From contig NZ_FNHI01000036.1 in the NCBI RefSeq assembly GCF_900103455.1, positions 1 to 41,586 on the forward strand: a DNA stretch of 41,586 bases. The letters run 5' to 3'. Made by a program: the position numbers and the translations under genes. Within the stretch, counting starts at the first letter, position 1, and each line of letters opens with the position of its first letter. Below, piece by piece: positions 24,844 through 33,010 of this stretch. This DNA comes from Streptomyces wuyuanensis (lineage in GTDB: Bacteria; Actinomycetota; Actinomycetes; Streptomycetales; Streptomycetaceae). The notes beneath the pieces were generated by a model that saw only the letters and a list, made by a program, of their open reading frames with translations, had not been told where the DNA came from and made no database searches.

Positions 24844-27717
24844 TCATCCCTGCTGATCGATGCGGTGCATTAGGCCGAGAGTGTCGTCCATGCGCAAGTG
24901 GTGCCGACCGAAACGTTGTCCATCCAAAGGGTGAGCGGGGTCAGTGGGCAGCAGCACGGTGCCGGCGAGGAGGGGGTGCTTCGCCCAGGTCGCGGGCGGC
25001 AGGCTGTCCACGGGTGCGCGGGCGACCCAGGCGGCCGGGACGGGCAGGGTGTGCTCAAGGATGCTGCGGATCGCGCGGGTACTGAGGTGTTCACCGTCCG
25101 GCAGTGGCAGCCGTCCGGCCGGGTCCAGGGAGAGATTGTTGCCGGGCAGGCGATAGCAGGGAAGCAGGCGGCGGGACATGGTGCCCAGACGGGTGGCGGC
25201 GTGCGCGGTGGTCAGATGCTGACGGTGCAGGTCCGCCATGGATGACACCCGCCGCGACGGGGGCACGAGCTGAATCGCGCTCAGGTGCTCTTCACGCAGG
25301 GTCTGCGACTGCTGCGTGGCGAGCATGCGGGCCAGGCGGTCGGTCTCAGCACCGAAACTCGAGTCCCTTCCGTGGACCAGCTCCACCAGCCGCTGGATGT
25401 CGTCGGGAACGGTGAGCGTGCGGCTCTTGAGCGTGTGCAGCAGTTCGGCGGTGGCATGAAGGGTGAATCCGGGTTCGATCCTGTTCCAGCCGGGCGGCAA
25501 GGCCGTGCCGCCGCGATCACCGACGGGGTTCAGAACAGTCATGCAGGGCTCGTGGCCAGGCTGCCACCATCGCGGACGGTGTTCGTCCTTCCACAGTCCG
25601 GCGAACCGGGCCAGGCGCCCCAGGCGCTGCAGCAAACGCGCCATCGAGGCGAGATCGCTGACCATCACGTCGACGTCGATGTCCAGACTCATGTCCAGCA
25701 GGCTGGTGGTGACGACCACCAGCCGCTGAGGTCGAGGGCCGCTCCGGCCGAGACGGCGGCGCAGGGCACTCAGCAATCTCTCGCGCCGGTATCCGGGCAG
25801 ACGGGCGTGGACGAGCAGCAGGTCTGCCGGCGGTCCCGGCCACGACCGGGACAAGTGGGTGTAGGTGTCCTGGGCGTCGGCAACGGTCGCGCACACCACA
25901 GCCGCGCACCCTCCCTCCTCCGTGACCGGCCGGAGAAGGTCGGCGACAGCCTCCAGGCGCTCCCGCTCCCCCACCGTGCGGTCGGCATGCTCGAGCTGCC
26001 GGTAGGTCACGTCGCGTACGGCCAGGCGGACGGTGCGGCGCTGTGCGGCCGTGTGCGCGGTGCGGGCCGTGTCATTCATGTGGTGGGTGAGGCCGGTGGC
26101 TGCGTCGGTGAACGTACAGCCGGGATAGACGGGGGCTGAAACCGTTCCATCCGGGGGCGTACGGCCGGCGCCGGAGAGATAGGAGCGGATCAGGCCGGAC
26201 TGGGTGGAGGCCGGCAGGGTCGCCGACAGCAGGACGACAGGCGTGCCGAGTGCTCCGAGCCAGTTCAGCAGACGTTGCAACTGCAGTTGGCTGAACGGGG
26301 TGAGGGCGTGGGCTTCATCGACGATGACCGTCTTGCCCGACATGGCCAGAAGGCGCAGCGGACTGTGGCGCACAGGCAGCACAGCCATCTGGGCCTGGTC
26401 GACAGTGGCGACGGTGTACTGCGCGAGCAAGGCGCTGTCCCAGCCTCGTAGCCACGCGTCCGGCCCGGCCGGGCCAGGACCGTGTTCCGTCTCCTCATCG
26501 TCGCCGCCCGCCGCGGCGTCGACGCCGAGTAGGTCGTCGCCGGGGCCGTCGAGAACAGAATCCTCCGACCCGGCGGACAACGCGCGGTCTGTGTAAGCCG
26601 GGTTGAGCCAGCTGTGGCTGTGGACCAGGGTGACCGGCGGGTGTTCCGGCTGGTGGGCACGCACGTAACGGTCGAGGATGTCGTAGGCCTGGTCAGCTGC
26701 GGCCGTGGCCGGCAGCAGCCACATCACGCCTTGGGTGCCGCAGTGCTCGTTGAAGATCCGTGCCAGCTCCAGGCCGGTGACCGTCTTGCCCGAACCCGTC
26801 GCGTCGGTGACCACCGCAATGCCGCTCCCCTGCTGCCGCACGAGCTCTGGCATCGCCTCCAGGACCGAGGCCTGCATGGCGTTCGGTGTCTGAACGCCCC
26901 GGTGGGCGGCAGCGAACGGGATCCGGTCGAGATCGAACCGGGTCAGGTGGGAGCGTTCGACCTCATCGCTGGCCTGCCGGCGGGCCCGGCTGTAGTGCTC
27001 GTTGGCGCCGGACGACGGCGTGTCGGCGTTCGGCAGCCAGAACCGGCGCTGGCTGGACACGCGGTCGGCCAGCATGATCAAACCGGTGATCAGGACTGCG
27101 GCCTCCGCCGAGAACCACCGCGGCGGCTTCGGGACGTCGAACAGATGCCACAGCAACCGGACATACCTGTACCGCAGATCCCGCCACGACGGGCCGCCCA
27201 GGGTCGCCTCCACCCGGCGGGCGGAGGCCGCCCGGTGCAGGTCCATCTGCAGATACCTGCCATGGTGCCCGCCCAGGCACTGAGCCGCCCGCACCGCGGG
27301 ACTGTCGTTGCCCTCGCGGGTGAACCCGAGACCGTGCAGCAGGTTCACCCCGATGTGCATCGAAGCCCGAGCATGCGACACAGGAGTCACCGGCCCCATA
27401 TCCGCCAGCAGCTCATCACCCAGACGCAGCCGCGCCACAGGCTCGCAGCACTGGAAGTGCGGAGTCAGCTTCCCCACGTCGTGGCAAGCCGCGAGGAACG
27501 CGACCAGCGAACGAGCTTGCTCCTCCCCCATCTGCAGACCCGCTGTAATCGCCGCTTTCTGACTGGGAGTGAGGAACCTGTCCCACAGCCCGCCGGCGAC
27601 CGCCCCGCTGTCGATCAGGTGAAAAAGCAACGAATACGCCGTCCCCGTCAAGGCATCGAACTTCCCCCACGGCTGCACACTGATACCGCTATGCCGACCG
27701 TCCTCCAGAACTCCCAT
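24844..27717 (-). CDS. cas3: CRISPR-associated helicase-nuclease Cas3 (type I-E)
   Basis: A 957-residue protein from the ATG 27715-27717; other in-frame starts up to 27822 would run into the leader of the adjacent CRISPR array. The N-terminal HD nuclease has LLFHLIDSGAVAG, ACHDVGKLTPHFQ (HD pair) and LGGHHGRYLQ, so its metal ligands appear present. The helicase has Walker A DATGSGKTVTG, DEAH box VIVDEAHALTP, motif III LLSATLPA and motif VI LLQRLGRLARF. A long acidic insertion (around DDLLGVDAAAGGDDEE) lies between motifs I and II. Cas3 unwinds and degrades DNA after Cascade binding. An intact Cas3 argues for ordinary interference and is unlike described transposon-borne CRISPR systems, which have lost it. 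Confidence 0.93.
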   Translation of the reverse strand: MGVLEDGRHSGISVQPWGKFDALTGTAYSLLFHLIDSGAVAGGLWDRFLTPSQKAAITAGLQMGEEQARSLVAFLAACHDVGKLTPHFQCCEPVARLRLGDELLADMGPVTPVSHARASMHIGVNLLHGLGFTREGNDSPAVRAAQCLGGHHGRYLQMDLHRAASARRVEATLGGPSWRDLRYRYVRLLWHLFDVPKPPRWFSAEAAVLITGLIMLADRVSSQRRFWLPNADTPSSGANEHYSRARRQASDEVERSHLTRFDLDRIPFAAAHRGVQTPNAMQASVLEAMPELVRQQGSGIAVVTDATGSGKTVTGLELARIFNEHCGTQGVMWLLPATAAADQAYDILDRYVRAHQPEHPPVTLVHSHSWLNPAYTDRALSAGSEDSVLDGPGDDLLGVDAAAGGDDEETEHGPGPAGPDAWLRGWDSALLAQYTVATVDQAQMAVLPVRHSPLRLLAMSGKTVIVDEAHALTPFSQLQLQRLLNWLGALGTPVVLLSATLPASTQSGLIRSYLSGAGRTPPDGTVSAPVYPGCTFTDAATGLTHHMNDTARTAHTAAQRRTVRLAVRDVTYRQLEHADRTVGERERLEAVADLLRPVTEEGGCAAVVCATVADAQDTYTHLSRSWPGPPADLLLVHARLPGYRRERLLSALRRRLGRSGPRPQRLVVVTTSLLDMSLDIDVDVMVSDLASMARLLQRLGRLARFAGLWKDEHRPRWWQPGHEPCMTVLNPVGDRGGTALPPGWNRIEPGFTLHATAELLHTLKSRTLTVPDDIQRLVELVHGRDSSFGAETDRLARMLATQQSQTLREEHLSAIQLVPPSRRVSSMADLHRQHLTTAHAATRLGTMSRRLLPCYRLPGNNLSLDPAGRLPLPDGEHLSTRAIRSILEHTLPVPAAWVARAPVDSLPPATWAKHPLLAGTVLLPTDPAHPLDGQRFGRHHLRMDDTLGLMHRIDQQG

Positions 27718-27807
27718 CACGACAACTATCGCTACACCGGGCCACTTTGCACGTGATACCAATGAAGCGGTCGAGTCCCACTGGAACACCCAGTACGCTG
27801 AGAAGCC
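27718..27807 (+). promoter_or_regulatory. Probable leader of CRISPR array 1 and cas3 upstream region
   Basis: The 90 bases between cas3 and the first repeat must hold both the cas3 promoter (minus) and the array 1 promoter (plus). The part at 27,721-27,770 is more A/T-rich than the surroundings. I see no unambiguous promoter boxes. Confidence 0.4.
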
Positions 27808-28258
27808 GTCGTACTCGCGCAAGCGAGGGTGACTCCAGCGCGCACTCGCGAAGCGGAGTACGGTCGCTGTGACTCGCGCAAGCGGGGGTGGCTCGGCGGT
27901 CTCGGCAGGGCCTTCGTGGATGGTGCCCTACGACCCGCCCAAGCGGGGGTGACTCGGCGACGCCGGTCCACCAGCATCTGTGCCCGAAGGAAACCCGCGC
28001 AAGCGGGAGTGACTCTCGGCTCCAGTCGGAGCGGATGGCGGGGTGAAAACCCAGCCCGCGCGAGCGGGGGTGACTCGGCCGAAACCGGCGGCAACTCCTC
28101 GAACGGGACCTCCAGCCCGCGCACGCGGGGGTGACTCGTGCCCGAACTTGGGGACGTACGCGTGGTAGTGCTCCAGCCCGCGCACGCGGGGGTGACTCCT
28201 AACATCCACTCCATGAGCACTTCCGCCCCCGCTCCAGCCCGCGCACGCGGGGGGACTC
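27808..28258 (+). CRISPR. CRISPR array 1, eight degenerate type I-E repeats
   Basis: Eight 28-base repeats start at about 27808, 27867, 27928, 27988, 28049, 28110, 28171 and 28232; the later ones keep a strict 61-base period (28-base repeat and 33-base spacer). The best copies are at 28110-28258 and contain CCAGCCCGCGCACGCGGG followed by GGTGACTC. The stem is CCCGCG/CGCGGG. The leader-side copies differ (CGCGCAAGCGAGGG, CGCCCAAGCGGGGG, CGCGCAAGCGGGAG) and the last one has lost a T. The orientation, with GGGGTGAnTC at the 3' end, gives crRNAs from the plus strand, divergent from cas3. Variation among copies indicates slow renewal, consistent with missing cas1 and cas2. Confidence 0.9.
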
Positions 28259-28411
28259 GCCTGGGACCAGCCCTCCCTGGAGCGGATCCGCATGAGGACC
28301 TGCAATCGGCCGCAACGCGGCCTGCCCTCATGCCAGGATGAGCACATGCGACTGAAAGCCCAGCGAGGCAGAGAGGTCGCAGAGCAGCCCTGAAACCCCA
28401 GCTCGGAATGG

Positions 28412-28822
28412 GCTCGCCCTGCGCCAGCAGGGGTGTTTCGCTCGGCTTCGACCGGAGCCGTCTCACCGACCGGCTCGCCCTGCGCCAGCAGGGGTGTTCC
28501 GAAGTACGCAGGCCCCTACCGCCTCACCCTCGCCCCGCGCCAGAAGGGGTGAGCCCTCACGTACCTTTACCCGCCCGCCGGCGGTGATCTCTACCGGGGC
28601 CGGGTGCGGAACCTGTCCCCCGCGCGAGCTGAGGCCCGGCTCTGGTCCTGGTGGCGAACCCCGAGCTCCACCGTGCCCTGCGCCAGCAGGGGTGGACCGC
28701 CTTCGACCTTCCCGTACAGGTCGAAGGGATCCTATCCCTCGCGTCAGCAGGGGTGGTCCGGCGATCAGAAGCCGGTGGAAGCCACCGTGCCAAGCTAGCT
28801 CCAGTGCAAACAGGGGTGATCC
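28412..28822 (+). CRISPR. CRISPR array 2, decayed, different repeat
   Basis: Clear repeats are at 28412-28439, 28473-28500, 28671-28698 and 28732-28759, carrying GCCCTGCGCCAGCAGGGGTG as the core. Diverged copies are at 28528-28555 and about 28795-28822. A further decayed copy (CCCCCGCGCGAGCTGAGG) is likely near 28,610. Spacing is 61 bases where repeats are good and irregular elsewhere. The stem CCCTGC/GCAGGG differs from array 1, although both end in GGGGTG. About 150 bases without repeats separate it from array 1. Orientation is the same as array 1. It is either a second lineage of array or an old part of the same array that has drifted with compensatory stem changes. Confidence 0.75.
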
Positions 28823-29442
28823 GGGTGGGGCTCAGGTGAGCCGTACGTGTCTCGCCCCCTGCAAGGGGCAACTCCTCGACAACAGCCTTCCTTCTCTCTG
28901 AAGCCAGCGGTCGCTATTCCTTGCTCTCGCTGCGTCACCGCTGGCGTACGGCCCCTCTGCTTGCCCCACTCTGGAAGACGGGGCCTGGGTCGGGGCCGGT
29001 CATCAGCGCCGTTGATCGGTCCGGGCTGTGCCCACGGACAGGCAGCCGAGGACCAGTTGCTGTGCGAGTTCGTCCTCAAGGTCACCACCCTGTCGGTCTT
29101 CCAGCATCGCCTGGGCGGCAGGCCGATGTCACAAACGGGAGGTGGAATCTGGGGTGGCAAGCGATCCGATCCGGCAGTCGGATCGCTTGCCAGGTGCGCG
29201 GTGGCGCAGCACGGTGCTTGGGTATCGGCCGGTAGCATCCGTCGTCAGCCGATGCTGTGCTCGCTCAGGCGGCATTCGGGGCGCCGTTGCGTGGTCACCG
29301 CAGCGGGGGGATCGGTGCCCACAGCACTGCCTCGACTTCGCGGGGCCCAGGACGGTGCTCACCTCAATCATTAACAGGACGGAGTAGTCGGGGGCGAAGA
29401 ACACCGATCACGAGAGTCGGTACAAGAGACGCCTTGGCCGGT
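28823..29442. other. Non-coding stretch after array 2
   Basis: About 620 bases in which no open frame has a recognisable family or convincing start. It contains one strong perfect hairpin, listed separately, and no further CRISPR repeat that I can recognise. It could hold the far boundary of the CRISPR-transposase unit, but I found no inverted counterpart of the DNA downstream of the tnsC-like gene. Confidence 0.45.
29155..29192. terminator. Perfect 15-bp hairpin
   Basis: TGGCAAGCGATCCGA at 29155-29169 pairs without mismatch with TCGGATCGCTTGCCA at 29178-29192; the loop is 8 bases. It is by far the strongest hairpin in this gene-free stretch. It could terminate transcription from the CRISPR arrays (plus) or from the DUF6527 fragment (minus), or be an operator. 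No U-tract follows on either strand. Confidence 0.55.
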
Positions 29443-29715
29443 CTACGGGCGCCAAAACCTGAAGTGACGACGGAGACTGGCCATGCGTCGCGGGCGCTGC
29501 TCGCCGCTGTCATGGGCGGCCAGCAGGCGGCGGTCGCGATCCTGGTTCTGGTCGATTTCCGCCGGCGTGTAGCGGTGGCTCCAGCGGACGCGGTCGTCGC
29601 AGATCCAGTAGTGCGAGTGGCGCGGAAGCGACCAGTTGCCGATCGAGGGCGTGAGGGGGTCGTTCGCGCCGTTGTCGGTGAGGGACCACTGGGCCGGGGA
29701 GAGTGGTGTGGCCAC
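29443..29715 (-). CDS. DUF6527-like protein, possibly N-terminally truncated
   Basis: A 90-residue frame from a GTG at 29713-29715. The segment WSLTDNGANDPLTPSIGNWS and then LPRHSHYWICDDRVRWSH match my memory of DUF6527 (a PSIGN/PSV block followed by CRSHFWLRDGRVxW), here with R-H-S-H-Y-W. Upstream in the same frame lies a Cys-rich stretch (RPCGHLCCCD) that looks like the family's N-terminal metal-binding start. A stop is reached before any good start codon, so the N-terminus may be lost. DUF6527 proteins often occur beside ubiquitin-like conjugation genes in bacteria, but none is seen here. Confidence 0.45.
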   Translation of the reverse strand: MATPLSPAQWSLTDNGANDPLTPSIGNWSLPRHSHYWICDDRVRWSHRYTPAEIDQNQDRDRRLLAAHDSGEQRPRRMASLRRHFRFWRP

Positions 29716-29863
29716 ATCGCAGCAGCACAGGTGGCCGCAAGGGCGTTGGCCCCGGCCTGAGCGTGATCGGCTGGACGAGTCCTGGTTACACCCGGGGCGT
29801 CAGATCGCAGGGACTTCCCGTATCGACGGGTGGACAGGGGCTGTTGGTACCAGAATCCTCGAT

Positions 29864-31330
29864 GTGACTGATATACCTATTGAGTTGCAGGACGACGTCT
29901 CGCTCGCGCCCGGCTCCAGCCTGGCCGATCTGTTCTCACGGCTGTCTGCCGCTGACAACCCGCATGCACGCGGCAAGGACTTCGAGAAGTTGTTGCTGCG
30001 GGCCCTCGAGCTTGCCCACTTCGTCGTGGAACTCGATCCTCGTATGGCGCAGCCTCGTCAGACTGATCTGTCCGCGCGTTATGGCGAGCGTCGCTACCTG
30101 CTGGAGTGCAAGTGGCAGAAGGCAAAGGCCGACATAGATGTGCTGGGCGCCGTGTATGACCGGCTCGAGCGGGTCAGTTCCAGTGTGGTCGGGGTGATCA
30201 TCAGTGTTTCCGGGTTCACCAAGGCCTGTCTTGACGATGTTGTTCAGCGCCGGCGCAGGCCGGTACTGCTGCTGGATCATGCCGATGTGCTGGGTGCGCT
30301 GCGGGATCCGGCGTCGCTGCCGGGTCTGCTTCAGAGCAAGCAGGATGCTCTGATCACGCATGGCCGAGTGCACCTGGGCGCCCAGAGGCCGCCTGTGCCG
30401 AGCCGGCCGTCGCGCGAGCTGCCGAAGGGCGATCTGGTGGTGCGCAGTGACCGGGGTGATGTTCCCTACGTGTCCCTGCCGGGCGGGTTCGCATCGGCCG
30501 TGTTCGCTACCTCGCTCACGGACGTGGACTGGTCGTTCGGCCGGGGCCGTGGTGTGTGCTTGGACATGCCGATACGCGCCTACTCGACCGAGGACCTGAT
30601 CCGGCTGGTGCACGGGATGGACGAGCTCGGGCTGTCCAGCCCGAGGCCCACTTGGACTCTGCAGCAGAACGACACGTCCTGGTTCGGAATAGGGGCCCGG
30701 GCACTGGTCCAGGCCCTCGACGACGCCTCTGCGCGTACCGCGGCCCTGGACGACCCTCACCACAGTGAGCAGCTCGTCTACTGCGATACCGCGCTGGACG
30801 GTGTCTACACGCTGACCGCGAGCATCTCCGCTCCCCCGCAGCTCAGCCATACGGACGCGGACGGCGATGATGACGGTGCCGGCCTGCCCGCGGGGGTGCG
30901 TCACCTCTTGCACTGCCAGCTCTCTTTTCAACTCCCGGGCACTCCTTTGGACACCACCGCGCTGCAGCACCTGCGCGACCGGTTTGGGGTGACAGGCAAC
31001 GCCTACTTTCGACACCTGGACACGGCAGCGGTTCGCATCACGTGGCTGGACCGGCAACCGGTAGATCCGATGGCCACGATCATCGAGCGCGATCCCTACA
31101 CAGGCAAGGAGTTCGTGGTCGGCCTGGTGGTGCGTGACCACTACTCCGTGAACGGCGACCACGCCGTCCTCGAAGGGTGGCCGCTTGAGCTCCAGGGCAG
31201 CGGATTCCTGGTGTGCTCACTCTCCCACCACCATCTGGTGAGCGAACCTCCAGAGCGGTACTGGCTCGAGGCTGTCCACACCGCCCACACATCCGACCTC
31301 GCCGTTACAACCATCCGCGCCGACTGGTGA
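29864..31330 (+). CDS. Restriction endonuclease-like protein, PD-(D/E)XK N-terminal domain
   Basis: A 488-residue protein. I chose the GTG 29864-29866; the upstream in-frame extension is not protein-like. Residues 1-175 form a probable PD-(D/E)XK domain: ARGKDFEKLLLRALELAHF, then RQTDLSARYGERRYLLECKW with D and E-x-K, then VVGVIISVSGFTKACLDDV and VLLLDHADV as in Mrr-type folds. The remaining 310 residues have no motif I recognise and are mixed alpha/beta with a conserved-looking WTLQQNDTSWFGIGARALV and a final TIRADW. There is no membrane helix. It lies alone between CRISPR arrays 2 and 3. It is likely a defence or mobile-element nuclease; the large C-terminal domain may be a sensor. Confidence 0.7.
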   Translation: MTDIPIELQDDVSLAPGSSLADLFSRLSAADNPHARGKDFEKLLLRALELAHFVVELDPRMAQPRQTDLSARYGERRYLLECKWQKAKADIDVLGAVYDRLERVSSSVVGVIISVSGFTKACLDDVVQRRRRPVLLLDHADVLGALRDPASLPGLLQSKQDALITHGRVHLGAQRPPVPSRPSRELPKGDLVVRSDRGDVPYVSLPGGFASAVFATSLTDVDWSFGRGRGVCLDMPIRAYSTEDLIRLVHGMDELGLSSPRPTWTLQQNDTSWFGIGARALVQALDDASARTAALDDPHHSEQLVYCDTALDGVYTLTASISAPPQLSHTDADGDDDGAGLPAGVRHLLHCQLSFQLPGTPLDTTALQHLRDRFGVTGNAYFRHLDTAAVRITWLDRQPVDPMATIIERDPYTGKEFVVGLVVRDHYSVNGDHAVLEGWPLELQGSGFLVCSLSHHHLVSEPPERYWLEAVHTAHTSDLAVTTIRADW

Positions 31331-31438
31331 ACCAAGAAGCAGTGGCGCCTGCTGCGCAAGCTCCGGTGCAGCACGACCCGTAACACCGGCACCGTGAAGG
31401 GACGTCCTGGTCCTCCACTTCGCTACTTCGGACTGAGC

Positions 31439-31810
31439 TCAGCCTGCGGCATTCACCAGGGCCGTCAGTTCGGCCTCTGTGGTCCCAGCCGGCACGCGCA
31501 CGTCGAAGGTGTAGCCCTCATCGCAGAACACCAGGTCAAGGTGCATGGGTGTCAGCCCGCGGAAGGCGACCGCCAACCAGATCGCGTCCGCCTCCCACAC
31601 ATCCAGGTACAGACAGGTCCCGTCCTCGTGGAGATAAGCCTCACCCGGGCCGTTCTCCGTATCGAGCCCCCAGATGAGACTGCGCACTGCACTACGGGCC
31701 GACGAATCGATCTCGACCTCAGCCCACCGAGCACGGATCACCTCGGTCAGCGCACCCCGATCGACGTGCCACCCGCCCGCATCCCCCTCGACCACCACCA
31801 CGAACGTCAT
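31439..31810 (-). CDS. Hypothetical protein, 123 residues
   Basis: A compact acidic protein starting MTFVVVVEGDAGGWHVDRG at the ATG 31808-31810. Later segments are AEVEIDSSARSAVRSLIWG and GTCLYLDVWEADAIWLAVAF. Its alternating strands and helices, low pI and size resemble small single-domain cytoplasmic proteins or immunity-like proteins of Streptomyces, but I do not recognise the family. No Cys cluster, membrane helix or signal peptide. It converges with the nuclease gene. Confidence 0.6.
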   Translation of the reverse strand: MTFVVVVEGDAGGWHVDRGALTEVIRARWAEVEIDSSARSAVRSLIWGLDTENGPGEAYLHEDGTCLYLDVWEADAIWLAVAFRGLTPMHLDLVFCDEGYTFDVRVPAGTTEAELTALVNAAG

Positions 31811-32585
31811 GAGCAGGGTCTATCAGATGCCCACGACACGGCGCTGACCAGCAGTTGCCCGAAGTTGGAATGGGCTCACTGTCCCTTTATCGCAGGTGCG
31901 GAACCCTCTGCCCGCGCCAGGAGGCACGGCCCGCAGCGCAGGTCGTGCTCAACTCCCCGCCCCGCCCCGCTCCCTCCGGAACATAGGCATGCCCGACGGT
32001 CGCATCAGGATTCACCACTGGCCCGTAGGAACTCCGCCCACGACACAAAGCCGCAGGTCAAAGACTCCGTCGTATACCGACTCTCACTACGCTGAGCAGG
32101 CTTTTCTCATCAGAGGGCGGAGCAGATTCTCATGACCTGTCCTCACCGGTAGCGCTTAGATAGGCACTAGCCAGGAACCACGAAGCGACCTGCAGTGCCA
32201 CCTCAGCGAGAAACCCCTGTGACACTTTCGCGAGAGACAGCACCCCACAACACCTCCAACCCCCGCCATACAGAAGCGTCATAACGCCCCGTGAGGCTCT
32301 GACCGTCCACCATGCCCCCACCCACTCACACAGGAACCGAGTACCAAAGCGTAAGAGCCACCACCGACACTGACGCCCTGCCCCTGCGAGACGTGCAGAC
32401 CAAGAAGTCCCACTCGTGAGGCGACAGCGGCACGAGTAGCGTCTCGGCGGCCGACCGGCTGCAGAGCCGGCAAAGCAGCACAGGACAGCCACTGCAAGAG
32501 GCCCACGCGCAACCCGCGCGCGACCCCCAAGGCTCGCAGAGGCAGGCACGAAACGCCGGCCGACCTCCCAGTAACGGCAAGCTCC
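31811..32585. other. Gene-free stretch before array 3 with possible CRISPR relics
   Basis: No supportable gene. GGAATGGGCTC at about 31,867-31,877 repeats the sequence that leads into array 2 (28,405-28,415), and CCGCGCCAGGAGG near 31,912 resembles an array 2 core. TACGCTGAG near 32,090 repeats the sequence just before the first repeat of array 1. These scattered matches suggest relics of a leader and array, but the evidence is weak. Confidence 0.35.
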
Positions 32586-32992
32586 GGACCATCCCCCGCA
32601 AGAGCGGGGCGACGGCGCGGCCGTGTCGCTGGTGAACGTGACGGTCGGACCATCCCCGCGAGTGCGAGTGCGGGGGCGGGGGCGGGGGCGTCTGGGCGTC
32701 GTCGCCGTTGCCCGGCGCAACCTCGGGACCATCCCCGCGGGCGCGGGAGCGACTTGAGGTCCGCGCGAACTTGGAATTCCCGGACCGGACCATCCCCGCG
32801 GGCGCGGGGGCGACGGCCCCGCGGACGGGGTCGCCGCCGTCTGGTCCGGACCATCCCCGCGGGGGCGATCCTCCGCCCGGAGTTGCCCGGAAGTGACCCC
32901 GGGGACCATCCCCCGCGGGCGCGGGGGCGACATGTCCGCGGCCCACTCCTTGAACCCGGCCGACGGACCATCCCCGCGGGCGCGGGGGCGAC
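32586..32992 (-). CRISPR. CRISPR array 3, seven type I-E repeats, minus strand
   Basis: Plus-strand repeats start at 32586, 32647, 32726, 32787, 32848, 32903 and 32965. The best copies (32726, 32787, 32965) are 28 bases with GGACCATCCCCGCGGGCG followed by CGGGGGCGAC. Read on the minus strand, the unit begins GTCGCCCCCGCG and ends GCGGGGATGGTCC, the standard type I-E crRNA orientation. The leader therefore lies on the right, next to the cas2e remnant. The second repeat is expanded by 18 bases, the fifth has lost 6 bases and the sixth has one extra C. Spacers are 33 bases. Its repeat differs from arrays 1 and 2, so it belongs to a separate I-E locus. Confidence 0.92.
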
Positions 32993-33010
32993 ACTTGCTG
33001 AGCTGAGTTC

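Noticed and set aside
28261..28411. Further repeats between arrays 1 and 2
   Set aside because: A weak GCGG-rich segment lies near 28,311 but does not match either repeat over more than a few bases, so I kept the arrays separate.
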